Shown: one piece after another, positions 1 to 6,748 of the stretch | How positions within the stretch are numbered: position 1 is the stretch's first letter | Layout: each line of letters opens with the position of its first letter | Made by a program: the position numbers and the translations under genes | Assembly: GCA_964415605.1 (NCBI GenBank) | Contig: CAYQBA010000191.1 | Span: 1-8,246, forward strand | From: UCB3 sp964415605 | GTDB lineage: Bacteria > Chloroflexota > Anaerolineae > Epilineales > Epilineaceae | DNA: 8,246 nucleotides | Direction: 5' to 3' | Notes under the pieces: model-generated | Databases searched by the model: none | What the model was told of the DNA's origin: nothing | Seen by the model: only the letters and a program-made list of their open reading frames with translations

Positions 1-213
1 GAGGTTCTTGTCGACGGCCGCGACAAGCAGCGCTGGCGTGGCCGGACGCGCACCAACAAGCTAATCTTCTTCGACGACCCCCGCCCGCTCCTGGGCCGCC
101 TGGTCGACGTCGAGGTCACGTGGGCCGGCCCTTGGTCGATGATCGGCCGGGCCGTCGATGCCCCCGCGGCACGGCCGCGCGAGGTCATCGAGCTCGTCGC
201 CGCCGGAGCGTGA
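1..213 (+). CDS. miaB: tRNA-2-methylthio-N6-dimethylallyladenosine synthase MiaB, C-terminal TRAM domain (5' partial)
   Basis: Frame 1 is open from the window edge to the TGA at 211-213 and gives the last 70 residues of a protein. The stretch has GRTRTNKLIFF followed by a Gly-Arg-Leu-Val-Asp-Val beta strand and a GPWSMIGR segment. This order is characteristic of the C-terminal TRAM domain of MiaB-type methylthiotransferases. MiaB is a radical SAM enzyme with two Fe-S clusters that adds the 2-methylthio group to i6A37 of tRNAs reading UNN codons. The TRAM domain binds the tRNA. The catalytic domain and its cysteines lie outside the window, so the call rests on the tail alone. The related MtaB and RimO families also end in TRAM domains, but TRTNK followed by two aromatic residues favours MiaB. 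The gene ends 275 bp before the next one and has no obvious U-tract terminator, so readthrough is possible. Confidence 0.8.
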   Translation, partial: EVLVDGRDKQRWRGRTRTNKLIFFDDPRPLLGRLVDVEVTWAGPWSMIGRAVDAPAARPREVIELVAAGA

Positions 214-412
214 GTCGGCTCGTGCCGGCACGGCCGGGCCCCCGGGCCCATTCAGCTCGATAGACCGCCCGTGCATCGCGGTCCGCCCGCGCCCCACCGC
301 CGGCCGGCTCGTCGACTCGGTCCGCGGCGGCACCTTCGCGTTCGGGCCGAGCCCGGGCTCGCGTGAGCGCGGCCGAGCCAACGCGCCGGTTCGTCGTCCG
401 GCCCCGGCACCG

Positions 413-441
413 TTGCGTGGTCCGAACGTTCGTTCTATAAT
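413..441 (+). promoter_or_regulatory. sigma-70-type promoter of the topoisomerase A gene
   Basis: A perfect -10 hexamer TATAAT (436-441) lies exactly 17 bp after TTGCGT (413-418), which matches the -35 consensus at its first three positions. TATAAT is rare in DNA this GC-rich, and the spacing is ideal. Transcription would start near 448-450 and give a leader of about 40 nt before the ATG at 489. The promoter lies about 200 bp after the miaB stop, so the topoisomerase gene probably has its own transcription start. Confidence 0.7.
424..435. promoter_or_regulatory. candidate LexA-type (SOS) operator in the promoter spacer
   Basis: GAACGTTCGTTC fits GAAC-N4-GTTC, the core of the LexA box known from Bacillus and other Gram-positive-type bacteria. 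It fills the spacer and directly abuts the -10 hexamer, so a bound repressor would block RNA polymerase. The left part also forms a perfect 10-bp palindrome, CGAACGTTCG (423-432), so the true operator could be that shorter site for another dimeric regulator. No lexA gene is in the window, and the LexA specificity of this lineage is unknown to me. The sequence match is direct; the regulatory role is inference. Confidence 0.4.
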
Positions 442-488
442 GGCGCGGGCACTGCCGCACCCCGCCGATCACACCCATCCGAGGCCCC

Positions 489-2969
489 ATGGTCAACGAG
501 CTCGAGATCCAGACCCTGCCCTTTACGCCCGAGCTGGATCGCGCGTATCGGCTGTACGCCGCCAAGACCATCGAGGACCGGGCGCTCCCCGACGTGCGCG
601 ATGGCTGCAAGCCGGTCCAGCGCCGCATCCTCTATGCGATGTACGACATGGGCCTGCGCGCCGACCGGCCGCAGCGCAAGTGCGCCCGCATCGTCGGCGA
701 GGTGCTTGGCAAGTACCACCCGCATGGCGACCAGTCGGTGTACGGCGCGCTGGTCCGCATGGGCCAGCCGTTTTCGCAGCGCGAGGTCCTCGTCGACGGG
801 CAGGGCAACTTCGGCTCGGTCGACGGCGACAACGCGGCCGCCATGCGCTACACCGAGGCGCGCCTCAGCCCGCTCGGCGACCGCATGCTGCAGGACATCG
901 ACGCCGATACCGTCGACCTGGCCGAGAACTTCGACGGGTCGCTGCGCGAGCCCGTGGTCCTGCCCACGGCCTTCCCCAACCTCCTCGTCAACGGGGCCTC
1001 CGGCATCGCGGTCGGCATGGCCACCAACATCCCGCCCCACAACCTCGGGGAGGTCGCCGACGCAATCGTGCACATGGTGCGCGGCTGGGAACGGCGCGAC
1101 GAGATCGACACCGCGGCGCTGATGCGCTTCATCCCGGGCCCCGACTTCCCGACCGGCGGCATCGTCTACCGCTACCGCGACGTCGGCGGCGAGGTGCAGG
1201 ACACGATTCGGCGCGCCTACGAGACCGGCCACGGGCGCATCGTGGTGCAGGCCCGGATGCACATCGAGCCCGCCAGCGGCGGCAAGTCCAACATCGTCGT
1301 CGCCGAGCTGCCGTTCAACGTCCAGAAGACGACGCTCCTCGAGCGAATCGCGCGCGAGGTCAAGGACGGCCGCATCGCCGGCATCACCGACCTGCGCGAC
1401 GAGAGCGATTTCGACGCCGGCATGCGCGTCGTCATCGAGGTATCGCGGACGGCTCGCCCCGACAAGGTCATGGCCGACCTGCTCAAGTACTCGCAGCTCC
1501 AGGAGACCTTCGGGTGCAACAGCCTCGCGCTCGTGCCCGACGCCCGGGGAACGGGGGTGCGACCGCGGCGGCTGACGCTGCACGAGATGCTCGCGCGCTT
1601 CATCGCGTTCCGGCTGGAGGTGATCGAGCGGCGCAGCCGCCACGAGCTGCGCCGCCGTGAGGAGCGCCTGCACATCGTCGCGGGGCTCCTCGTGGCCCTG
1701 GCGAACATCGACGACGTCGTGGCGATCATCCGCCGCAGCCGGACGCCCGAGACCGCGCGCGACAACCTCATGAGCCGGCTAAAGCTGACCCAGATCCAGG
1801 CCGCGGCCATCCTCGACATGCCGCTGCGTCGGCTGACGGCACTCGAGATCGGCAAGCTGAAGGACGAGGAGAAGGAGCTCAAGGGCCGCATCCAGTACCT
1901 CCGGTCGCTGCTGGCCAGCGAGGCGCGGCGGCTGGAGGTCGTGGCCGACGAGACGCTGGCGCTCAAGCGCGACTTCGCGACAGCGCGCCGCACCGTCATC
2001 CTGGACTCCGAAGAGACCGTGGCGGGCCAGCAGGTCGTCACCGAAAGCGACCTGCGGATGCCCGAAGGCAAGCAGGTGATCGTCGTGACCACGGCCGGCA
2101 TCGAGCGCCGCGCCGCCGCCGGCTACCGCTACGCGCCGGTCGAAGGTCTGACGAGCCGCGCGACCACCAGCCAGCTCCTGCAGCTGCGCTGCGAGCCCAC
2201 CGACGACGTGGTCTTCGTCACCAATCGCGGGCGGGCCTGGCGCAACGCCGTGGGCTTCGTGCCAGACAAGGCCGACCCGCGCCAGCTCGGTGTCGAGAAA
2301 GGCGAGCGCATCGTCGGGCTCGCCGCCATGCCGAACGCCGCCGACGTCGACGCGTCGCTGTGCCTCGTGACGGGGACGCGCGCGGGCCGGATCAAGCGCA
2401 CGCGCGTCGTGGACCTCGCCTTGACGGCCGGCCACTGGTCGACCGTCGTCGGCCTGCCTGAAGACGGCGACGAGGTGCTGTTCGCGGCCATCGCGGGCGA
2501 CACCGCCGACGTGGTGTTCGGCACGCGCTCCGGGCTGGTTCTGCGGACCGGCGCGGCGCAGGTCAATCCCCAGGCCAGCGGGTCTGCCCGCGGCGTGGCG
2601 GGCATCGACGTCAAGGCCGACGATCGCCTGTTGGTCGGGGCGGTGGTCGCGGCGGAGCTCGTGGACGTCACGGGGCTGTTCGTGGTCACCGAGACCGGGT
2701 TCGTCAAGCGCGTGCCGCTGGCCGAGTTCCCGGCCAAGGGCCGCGGCTCGCAGGGCGTGCTGGCGCTCAACCGCACGCCCGCCACCGGAGGCATCGCGGC
2801 GCTGGCCATCGGCCCGGCCGACGCCGGCCTCGACGTGATCTTCGAGAACGGGCGGCGGCATCGCCTGGCGGCGGAGAAGATCCCGGCCGAGAACCGCTAC
2901 AATCGCGGCAAGCCGTTGGTCGATGTCGTCGCGGCTGAGGCGCCGATCGAGTTGGCTGTGGCCACGTAG
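489..2969 (+). CDS. gyrA/parC: type IIA DNA topoisomerase subunit A (DNA gyrase A / topoisomerase IV A)
   Basis: This 826-residue protein is the DNA-cleaving subunit of gyrase or topoisomerase IV. It makes a transient double-strand break and works with an ATPase B subunit that is not in this window. Visible landmarks are RALPDVRDG (31-39), GKYHPHGD (74-81), DGQGNFGS (103-110), and AAAMRYTEAR, whose Arg120-Tyr121 is the catalytic pair. GASGIAVGMATNIPPHN follows at 169-185. The coiled-coil and tower segments run to about 500. A beta-pinwheel C-terminal domain follows, with a blade-like FPAKGRGSQGV near 740-750. The length is close to B. subtilis GyrA. No QRRGGRG-type GyrA-box is present; residues 538-562 occupy its place. 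That suggests relaxation or decatenation (topoisomerase IV-like) rather than strong DNA wrapping, so gyrA versus parC is left open. The positions equivalent to E. coli GyrA Ser83 and Asp87 are Gln82 and Gly86. The ATG at 489 has a weak GAGG at 481-484 and yields the usual short N-terminus. Confidence 0.93.
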   Translation: MVNELEIQTLPFTPELDRAYRLYAAKTIEDRALPDVRDGCKPVQRRILYAMYDMGLRADRPQRKCARIVGEVLGKYHPHGDQSVYGALVRMGQPFSQREVLVDGQGNFGSVDGDNAAAMRYTEARLSPLGDRMLQDIDADTVDLAENFDGSLREPVVLPTAFPNLLVNGASGIAVGMATNIPPHNLGEVADAIVHMVRGWERRDEIDTAALMRFIPGPDFPTGGIVYRYRDVGGEVQDTIRRAYETGHGRIVVQARMHIEPASGGKSNIVVAELPFNVQKTTLLERIAREVKDGRIAGITDLRDESDFDAGMRVVIEVSRTARPDKVMADLLKYSQLQETFGCNSLALVPDARGTGVRPRRLTLHEMLARFIAFRLEVIERRSRHELRRREERLHIVAGLLVALANIDDVVAIIRRSRTPETARDNLMSRLKLTQIQAAAILDMPLRRLTALEIGKLKDEEKELKGRIQYLRSLLASEARRLEVVADETLALKRDFATARRTVILDSEETVAGQQVVTESDLRMPEGKQVIVVTTAGIERRAAAGYRYAPVEGLTSRATTSQLLQLRCEPTDDVVFVTNRGRAWRNAVGFVPDKADPRQLGVEKGERIVGLAAMPNAADVDASLCLVTGTRAGRIKRTRVVDLALTAGHWSTVVGLPEDGDEVLFAAIAGDTADVVFGTRSGLVLRTGAAQVNPQASGSARGVAGIDVKADDRLLVGAVVAAELVDVTGLFVVTETGFVKRVPLAEFPAKGRGSQGVLALNRTPATGGIAALAIGPADAGLDVIFENGRRHRLAAEKIPAENRYNRGKPLVDVVAAEAPIELAVAT

Positions 2970-3015
2970 GCGCCTCCGCTCCCAAAGGGGACGTTGTTTC
3001 CCGTGGCCGTGACGT

Positions 3016-3043
3016 TTGCGCGTTTCCCGCGACTCGATATCAT
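3016..3043 (+). promoter_or_regulatory. promoter of the sigma-factor operon, leaderless arrangement
   Basis: TATCAT (3038-3043) matches the -10 consensus at five of six positions. It lies 16 bp after TTGCGC (3016-3021), which nearly repeats the TTGCGT used before the topoisomerase gene. Only 7 bp separate the -10 from the ATG at 3051, so transcription would begin at or within a base or two of that codon. This gives a leaderless mRNA. The position makes ATG 3051 the preferred start, because upstream in-frame starts would lie before the transcript. The assignment is by eye and not tested. Confidence 0.5.
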
Positions 3044-3050
3044 GACGGGC

Positions 3051-3620
3051 ATGCGGAGCGTGACCACGGGCGCCACCGAACGGGATCTCCTCGAGCGGGC
3101 GGTCGCGCTGGATCAAGCCGCGTTGGCCGAGATCCACGATCGCTACTACGAACCGCTGCTGCGCTACGTCGCGTGCCGCGTGCCCGATCGCGAAACGGCG
3201 GAGGACCTCACCGGTGACGTGTTTCTGCGATTCCTCGATGCGCTGCGCGGGCGGCGTCCGCCGAGCACGACGCTGCGCGGCTGGCTGTACGGCGTGGCTT
3301 TCCACGTCGTCCAGGACCATTACCGCAAGGCCTACCGAGCCGACGTCGTGGCCCTCGACGAGCGGCTCGCCGGCCCTGCAGCCACCGAACCGGTCGATGA
3401 TGCGCTCGTCGCGCGGCACGAGCGGGCCGCCCTGGCCCAGGCGATGGGCCGGCTTACCGACGAGCAACAACACGTGCTCGCCTTGCGCTTTGGAGCGGCC
3501 CAGCCGATCCAGGCGGTCGCCGATGCGCTCGGCAAGACCGAAGGCGCCATCAAACAGCTGCAGGCGCGCGCGGTGGCGGCCTTGGCGCGCCAGATGACGC
3601 ACGAGGGTATGGGGAAATGA
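3051..3620 (+). CDS. RNA polymerase sigma-70 family factor, ECF type
   Basis: This 189-residue two-domain sigma factor would direct RNA polymerase to a dedicated promoter set. Region 2 spans about 22-95 and shows IHDRYYEPLLRYV, ETAEDLTGDVFLRFLDAL and RGWLYGVAFHVVQDHYRK, the classic ECF core-binding and -10-recognition pattern. A linker follows. Region 4 spans about 122-178 with MGRLTDEQQHVLALRF and a helix-turn-helix around IQAVADALGKTEGAIKQLQARA. There is no region 3 and no long C-terminal extension. The start is set at ATG 3051 because a -10-like hexamer lies 7 bp upstream. A longer form is possible from TTG 2994, preceded by AAAGGGG at 2984-2990, adding 19 residues. The stop overlaps the next ATG (ATGA), coupling it to the membrane protein that is its likely regulator. 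The ECF subgroup cannot be assigned by eye. Confidence 0.88.
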   Translation: MRSVTTGATERDLLERAVALDQAALAEIHDRYYEPLLRYVACRVPDRETAEDLTGDVFLRFLDALRGRRPPSTTLRGWLYGVAFHVVQDHYRKAYRADVVALDERLAGPAATEPVDDALVARHERAALAQAMGRLTDEQQHVLALRFGAAQPIQAVADALGKTEGAIKQLQARAVAALARQMTHEGMGK

Positions 3621-4849
3621 ACACCACGCTCGAGACCCAGTTCCAGGAGGCCGTCACGCTCCTCATGGACGAGGGCTGGCCGGTCGAGCGGATCCTCGCC
3701 CGCGACCCGGCGACAGCGGCCGAGCTGCGTCCGCTCCTCCAGGCGGCCGCGCGGCTGACCCAGCCGCCGGTGTCGGCGCGCGCCGACGCCCGGGCTCGAT
3801 CGCGGCGCGCCTTCCTGGAGGCCGCCGGGTACGCGGCGGACCAACCGGCGGTGACCGCTCCAGCCGCCGCGCGGCGCCCGGAACCGTCTCGCGCCGACGC
3901 ACCGGCCTGGCTGACCCCCATCCGGTCCGCGCTGGCGTCGCTGGCCGCACCGCGCCTGCGGCCCGTCACGCTGGCCATCGGGATGGTCGCGGGCCTGGCG
4001 GTGGTCGGCGCCCAGGCCGTCCGCGCGGCGGAGCGCGCCTTGCCGGGCGACCCGCTCTACGCCGTGAAGGAGTCCACCCGCGCGGTCTCGCTGCTCTGGC
4101 TGTCGACCGACGACGTCGCGCGCGCCCGCAAGGCCGTCGAGATCGAGGCCGCGCGCCGCGGCGACGTCGTGGCCGCGCTGCGCACCGGCCGCATGGCCGA
4201 GGTTCGGTTCAGCGGCCAGGTCGAGGCCTACAGCGCCGAGACGTGCGTGATCTCGGGGATCACGGTCGCGTTGCCGGCCGCCGTCGCCGCGCAGTATGCC
4301 GATGCAGAGGGCGGCGCGGGCATCCGCGTGGGGCAGTGGATCATGGTCGATGGCCGGATGGCGGGCGGAATCCTGACCGCGCTCGCCGTAGACCATGTGT
4401 CCCCGTCGTTCGTGATCCCACCAGCAACGCCGACCGCGGCCGACCCCGCCGCCCCCACGGCCAGGATCACCGCGCCGGTGGCGCCGGCGACCGCGACCCC
4501 GCCGGCGGCGGATCAGTCCGCCGAGCCGCCGGACGGCGCGCCGGAGCCGGCCGGATCGCCCATCGGGGCGACCGGCGGTGATGCGGGCGGCGGGGACGGC
4601 GACGACGGCGCCGGGTCAGATGACAGCGGCCGTGGCGGAGACGACGATGGGGACGACAACGGTGCCGATGACGACAAGAGCAACGGTCGGGACGACGACA
4701 AGGGCGGCGACGGTGACGACGACAAGGGCGGTGATCGAGACGGCGAGGACGGTGGCGACGACAAGGGCGGCGGCCGGGGAGGCGACGACGACGACGATGA
4801 TGGTGGCGACGACAAGGGCGGCGGCCGGGGAGGCGACGACGATGGGTAA
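3617..4849 (+). CDS. putative anti-sigma-type membrane protein, DUF5667-like and DUF5666-like domains with Asp/Gly repeat tail
   Basis: This 410-residue protein is probably the membrane partner of the preceding sigma factor. Residues 1-70 are cytoplasmic-type helices with an AELRPLLQAA motif typical of proteins found beside ECF factors. One membrane helix spans about 115-135 (VTLAIGMVAGLAVVGAQAV). Next comes LPGDPLYAVKES, the hallmark of DUF5667. Residues 196-261 resemble a DUF5666 beta domain (FSGQVEAYSAETCVI, IRVGQWIMVDGRM). A Pro/Ala/Thr linker covers 268-318. Residues 319-410 are nearly all Asp, Gly, Lys and Arg, with DDKGG repeated four times. The C-terminal part should lie outside the cell, where the acidic tail could bind Ca2+ or another cation; that is inference. 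No zinc anti-sigma HxxxCxxC motif is present. The start ATG overlaps the sigma stop and has GAGGG at 3603-3607, 9 nt upstream. Confidence 0.75.
   Translation: MNTTLETQFQEAVTLLMDEGWPVERILARDPATAAELRPLLQAAARLTQPPVSARADARARSRRAFLEAAGYAADQPAVTAPAAARRPEPSRADAPAWLTPIRSALASLAAPRLRPVTLAIGMVAGLAVVGAQAVRAAERALPGDPLYAVKESTRAVSLLWLSTDDVARARKAVEIEAARRGDVVAALRTGRMAEVRFSGQVEAYSAETCVISGITVALPAAVAAQYADAEGGAGIRVGQWIMVDGRMAGGILTALAVDHVSPSFVIPPATPTAADPAAPTARITAPVAPATATPPAADQSAEPPDGAPEPAGSPIGATGGDAGGGDGDDGAGSDDSGRGGDDDGDDNGADDDKSNGRDDDKGGDGDDDKGGDRDGEDGGDDKGGGRGGDDDDDDGGDDKGGGRGGDDDG
4694..4840 (+). repeat. in-frame direct repeats encoding the DDKGG tail
   Basis: The 14-mer GACGACAAGGGCGG occurs perfectly at 4694, 4718, 4757 and 4808. 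The spacings of 24, 39 and 51 bp are all multiples of three, so each copy encodes DDKGG. The last two copies sit inside a perfect 39-bp direct repeat (4751-4789 and 4802-4840). Perfect identity at the DNA level, including synonymous positions, indicates recent duplication or slippage. The tail length is probably variable between strains. Confidence 0.85.
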
Positions 4850-4858
4850 TCAAGCGCC

Positions 4859-6748
4859 ATGAGAACTCGGCTTGCCATGGCCTTGGTCCTTGCCGCCGCG
4901 ATCGTCGCGGTCGCGACGGCCCTCCCGTCCCCCGGATCCCCGGCGCGTGCGCAGGGCTCGAAGATGGCCAGCGCCTGCACGGCCGGGGTGCGCGAGGCCG
5001 CGACCGATCCGATCGCGAGCTGCCGTTCGGGCGCCGTGACCGTGACGCTGGCGGTGACATGCCCGCCGGCGCTGCCGTTCCACGCGGTGGTGGTCGTCGC
5101 CCGCCACCTGCTCATGCAGGATCACCTCGACGATGTGAAGGCGGCCGCGCGTGACGCGGTCAACGCCGTCGACTTCACACCCGAGACCCGGATGGGGGTC
5201 GTGTCGCTGAGCGTGCAGGAACGCGTCGAGCAGGAGATGACCGACAAGAAGGGCAGCGTCGCCGCCGCCATCGGGCAGGTCAGGCTCGACAACGTCGATC
5301 CGACGCTGAACTACTACGACTGGCTGAGCCGGGCCGGCCGCATGCTCGAGAAGGCCCGCGAGACCGCGGCGGCGCCCCCGATCGAGGCGGTCGTGTTGTA
5401 CTCCACGGGCTGCCCGACCGGGTTCGAGAGCTACTGCAACCGCCAGATCGCCGCGGCGGGTCAGCTCAAGTCGCAGGGGATCACCGTGGTCGGCGTATGC
5501 AACCCGCGAGCGCGCCCGTTCGGGATTCCCCTGCCCAACAATCATTGCCGCCACATCCAGCAAATGGCCTCCGATGGATCCTATTTCGATCTGGGCCAAG
5601 CGGCCCAGGTGGGCCGCGTGCTGGTCGATTTGCAGGCTTCCGGGCTCGGACTGCGGGCCAGGACAGTGACGCTTACGGAGATCCTCGCCGGCGATCTTGC
5701 GCTCGTGGCAGGGTCGAGCATCCCCCCCGCGGTGGTCGAGGGCGCCAAGCTGACGTTCGGGTGGGCCGACGTGGCGCCCGGTCAGTCCGTCACCGCCACA
5801 TACACCGTCGCGCCGCATGTTCTCGGGCGCGCTTCGGTGCGCTCGTCGGACAGCCGCGCCGTCATCGTCGACAGCCTGCTGCGCGCATCGACGCCCATCA
5901 CGATCCCGCTACGATCGGTCGACGTCGTCGCCTGCGCGGCGCCCACCCCCACCGACCTCCCGGCCACCGCGACCGCCCCGGCCAGCCCAACGCCGACCCC
6001 GCCCCCGACAGCCACGGCGACGGCGCCGGCGTCCCCGGCGAGCAGCGCCACGCCCGCCGCGACCGTGACGCCGACGCCCCGACCCGTCGCATCGCGCACC
6101 GCCACGCCCGATGCGAGGCCCGTCTACCTGCCGGTCGCCCTGCGCCACGTGTGCACCGTGGCCGAGCGCACCAGCGACGTCGTCCTTGCCATCGACACTT
6201 CGACCAGCATGCACGAGCCGCTCGGAACGACTACCCGCCTGGCGGCGGCGCAGGCGGCGGCGCGGCGCTTCGCCGGCCTCATGGATCTTGGGGCGGACGG
6301 CGACCGAGCGGCGATCGTGGCATTCAACGCGGCTGCGACGGTCGCGATCCCGTTGACCTCCGACCGGGCGGCCGTGGTACGCGCCATCGACGGGGTGTCG
6401 ACGGCCCAGGGCACGCGAATCGACCTGGCGATCGACGCATCGATCACCGTCCTCGCGGGTCCCGGCGGCCGCGCCGGCCACCAGCAGGTGCTGATCGTCC
6501 TCACGGACGGCCGGCCCGACGGCGGCACCGAGGCGATGGCACGCACGGCCGCCGGCACGGCACGGGCGCGCGGCATCTCGCTGTTCGTGGTCGGGGTGGG
6601 CGACGCCGTCGACGACGCGTTCCTCCGCGACCTCGGCGGAAGCCCGGGAGCCTACCTGCGCGCGACGGACGACGCGGCGCTCCAGGCGATCTACGCGGAT
6701 CTCGCCGCGGCGCTGCCGTGTAGTGGCGGCGTGCTGTGGGGGTCGTGA
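4859..6748 (+). CDS. secreted protein with a degenerate N-terminal and an intact C-terminal von Willebrand A domain
   Basis: This 629-residue protein begins with a Sec signal peptide: basic MRTR, a hydrophobic core, and a likely cleavage after ARA at 31. Residues 74-250 look like a VWA fold, but VVVVARHLLM replaces the VVLVIDxSxSM signature and YSTG replaces LTDG, so its metal site appears lost. A beta-rich segment follows to about 355. A Pro/Thr/Ala linker (360-420) ends in YLPVAL, a signature I associate with Chloroflexota exported proteins. The second VWA (438-620) is canonical: DTSTS at 446-450, Thr519 in GTRIDLAI, and Asp550 in LTDGRPDG form a full MIDAS. It should bind Mg2+ or Ca2+ and a protein ligand. 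Ten cysteines fit a disulfide-bonded exported protein. No sortase or membrane anchor is visible. It starts 9 bp after the previous stop without a clear Shine-Dalgarno, suggesting reinitiation. Adhesion or matrix function is inference. Confidence 0.85.
   Translation: MRTRLAMALVLAAAIVAVATALPSPGSPARAQGSKMASACTAGVREAATDPIASCRSGAVTVTLAVTCPPALPFHAVVVVARHLLMQDHLDDVKAAARDAVNAVDFTPETRMGVVSLSVQERVEQEMTDKKGSVAAAIGQVRLDNVDPTLNYYDWLSRAGRMLEKARETAAAPPIEAVVLYSTGCPTGFESYCNRQIAAAGQLKSQGITVVGVCNPRARPFGIPLPNNHCRHIQQMASDGSYFDLGQAAQVGRVLVDLQASGLGLRARTVTLTEILAGDLALVAGSSIPPAVVEGAKLTFGWADVAPGQSVTATYTVAPHVLGRASVRSSDSRAVIVDSLLRASTPITIPLRSVDVVACAAPTPTDLPATATAPASPTPTPPPTATATAPASPASSATPAATVTPTPRPVASRTATPDARPVYLPVALRHVCTVAERTSDVVLAIDTSTSMHEPLGTTTRLAAAQAAARRFAGLMDLGADGDRAAIVAFNAAATVAIPLTSDRAAVVRAIDGVSTAQGTRIDLAIDASITVLAGPGGRAGHQQVLIVLTDGRPDGGTEAMARTAAGTARARGISLFVVGVGDAVDDAFLRDLGGSPGAYLRATDDAALQAIYADLAAALPCSGGVLWGS

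Larger units (their letters stand above)
214..488. other. intergenic region between miaB and the topoisomerase gene
   Basis: No gene is supported in this 275-bp stretch. Its 3' third carries the promoter and operator-like element listed separately. The rest is GC-rich and includes perfect palindromes at 221-232 (CGTGCCGGCACG) and 348-361. Palindromes of this size are expected by chance at this base composition. No hairpin followed by a T run is visible, so I do not call a terminator for miaB. I see no tRNA or riboswitch-like fold by eye. Confidence 0.6.

Noticed and set aside
221..249. Palindrome CGTGCCGGCACG and adjacent GGGCC/GGCCC inverted repeat after miaB, considered as a terminator
   Set aside because: The stems are 4-5 bp and no T run follows. 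Palindromes of 12 bp are expected several times per window at roughly 70% GC.
348..361. 14-bp perfect palindrome CGAGCCCGGGCTCG, considered as an operator
   Set aside because: About one such palindrome is expected by chance in a window of this length and composition. It lies about 50 bp upstream of the -35 with no repeated partner.
158..1660. Open frame of 500 codons on the plus strand, overlapping the miaB tail and the topoisomerase gene
   Set aside because: It is the +1-shifted reading of the topoisomerase gene. It is Arg/Pro-rich, has no motif, and runs through the promoter region.
435..1673. Long open frame on the minus strand (412 codons) opposite the topoisomerase gene
   Set aside because: It lies antisense to strongly conserved GyrA-family sequence. 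Its translation is rich in Arg, Ala, Val and Asp with no family motif, and long antisense frames are normal at this GC content.
1779..3602. Open frame of 607 codons on the minus strand across the topoisomerase and sigma genes
   Set aside because: It spans two real genes and the promoter between them. The translation is low-complexity His/Arg/Ala with no domain. It is a shadow of codon bias.
4578..4846. Asp/Gly-rich repeats, considered as an RTX-type or thrombospondin type 3 calcium-binding repeat
   Set aside because: The regular nonapeptide GGxGxDxUx of RTX and the Cys-containing pattern of type 3 repeats are absent. Only a generic acidic low-complexity tail is supported.
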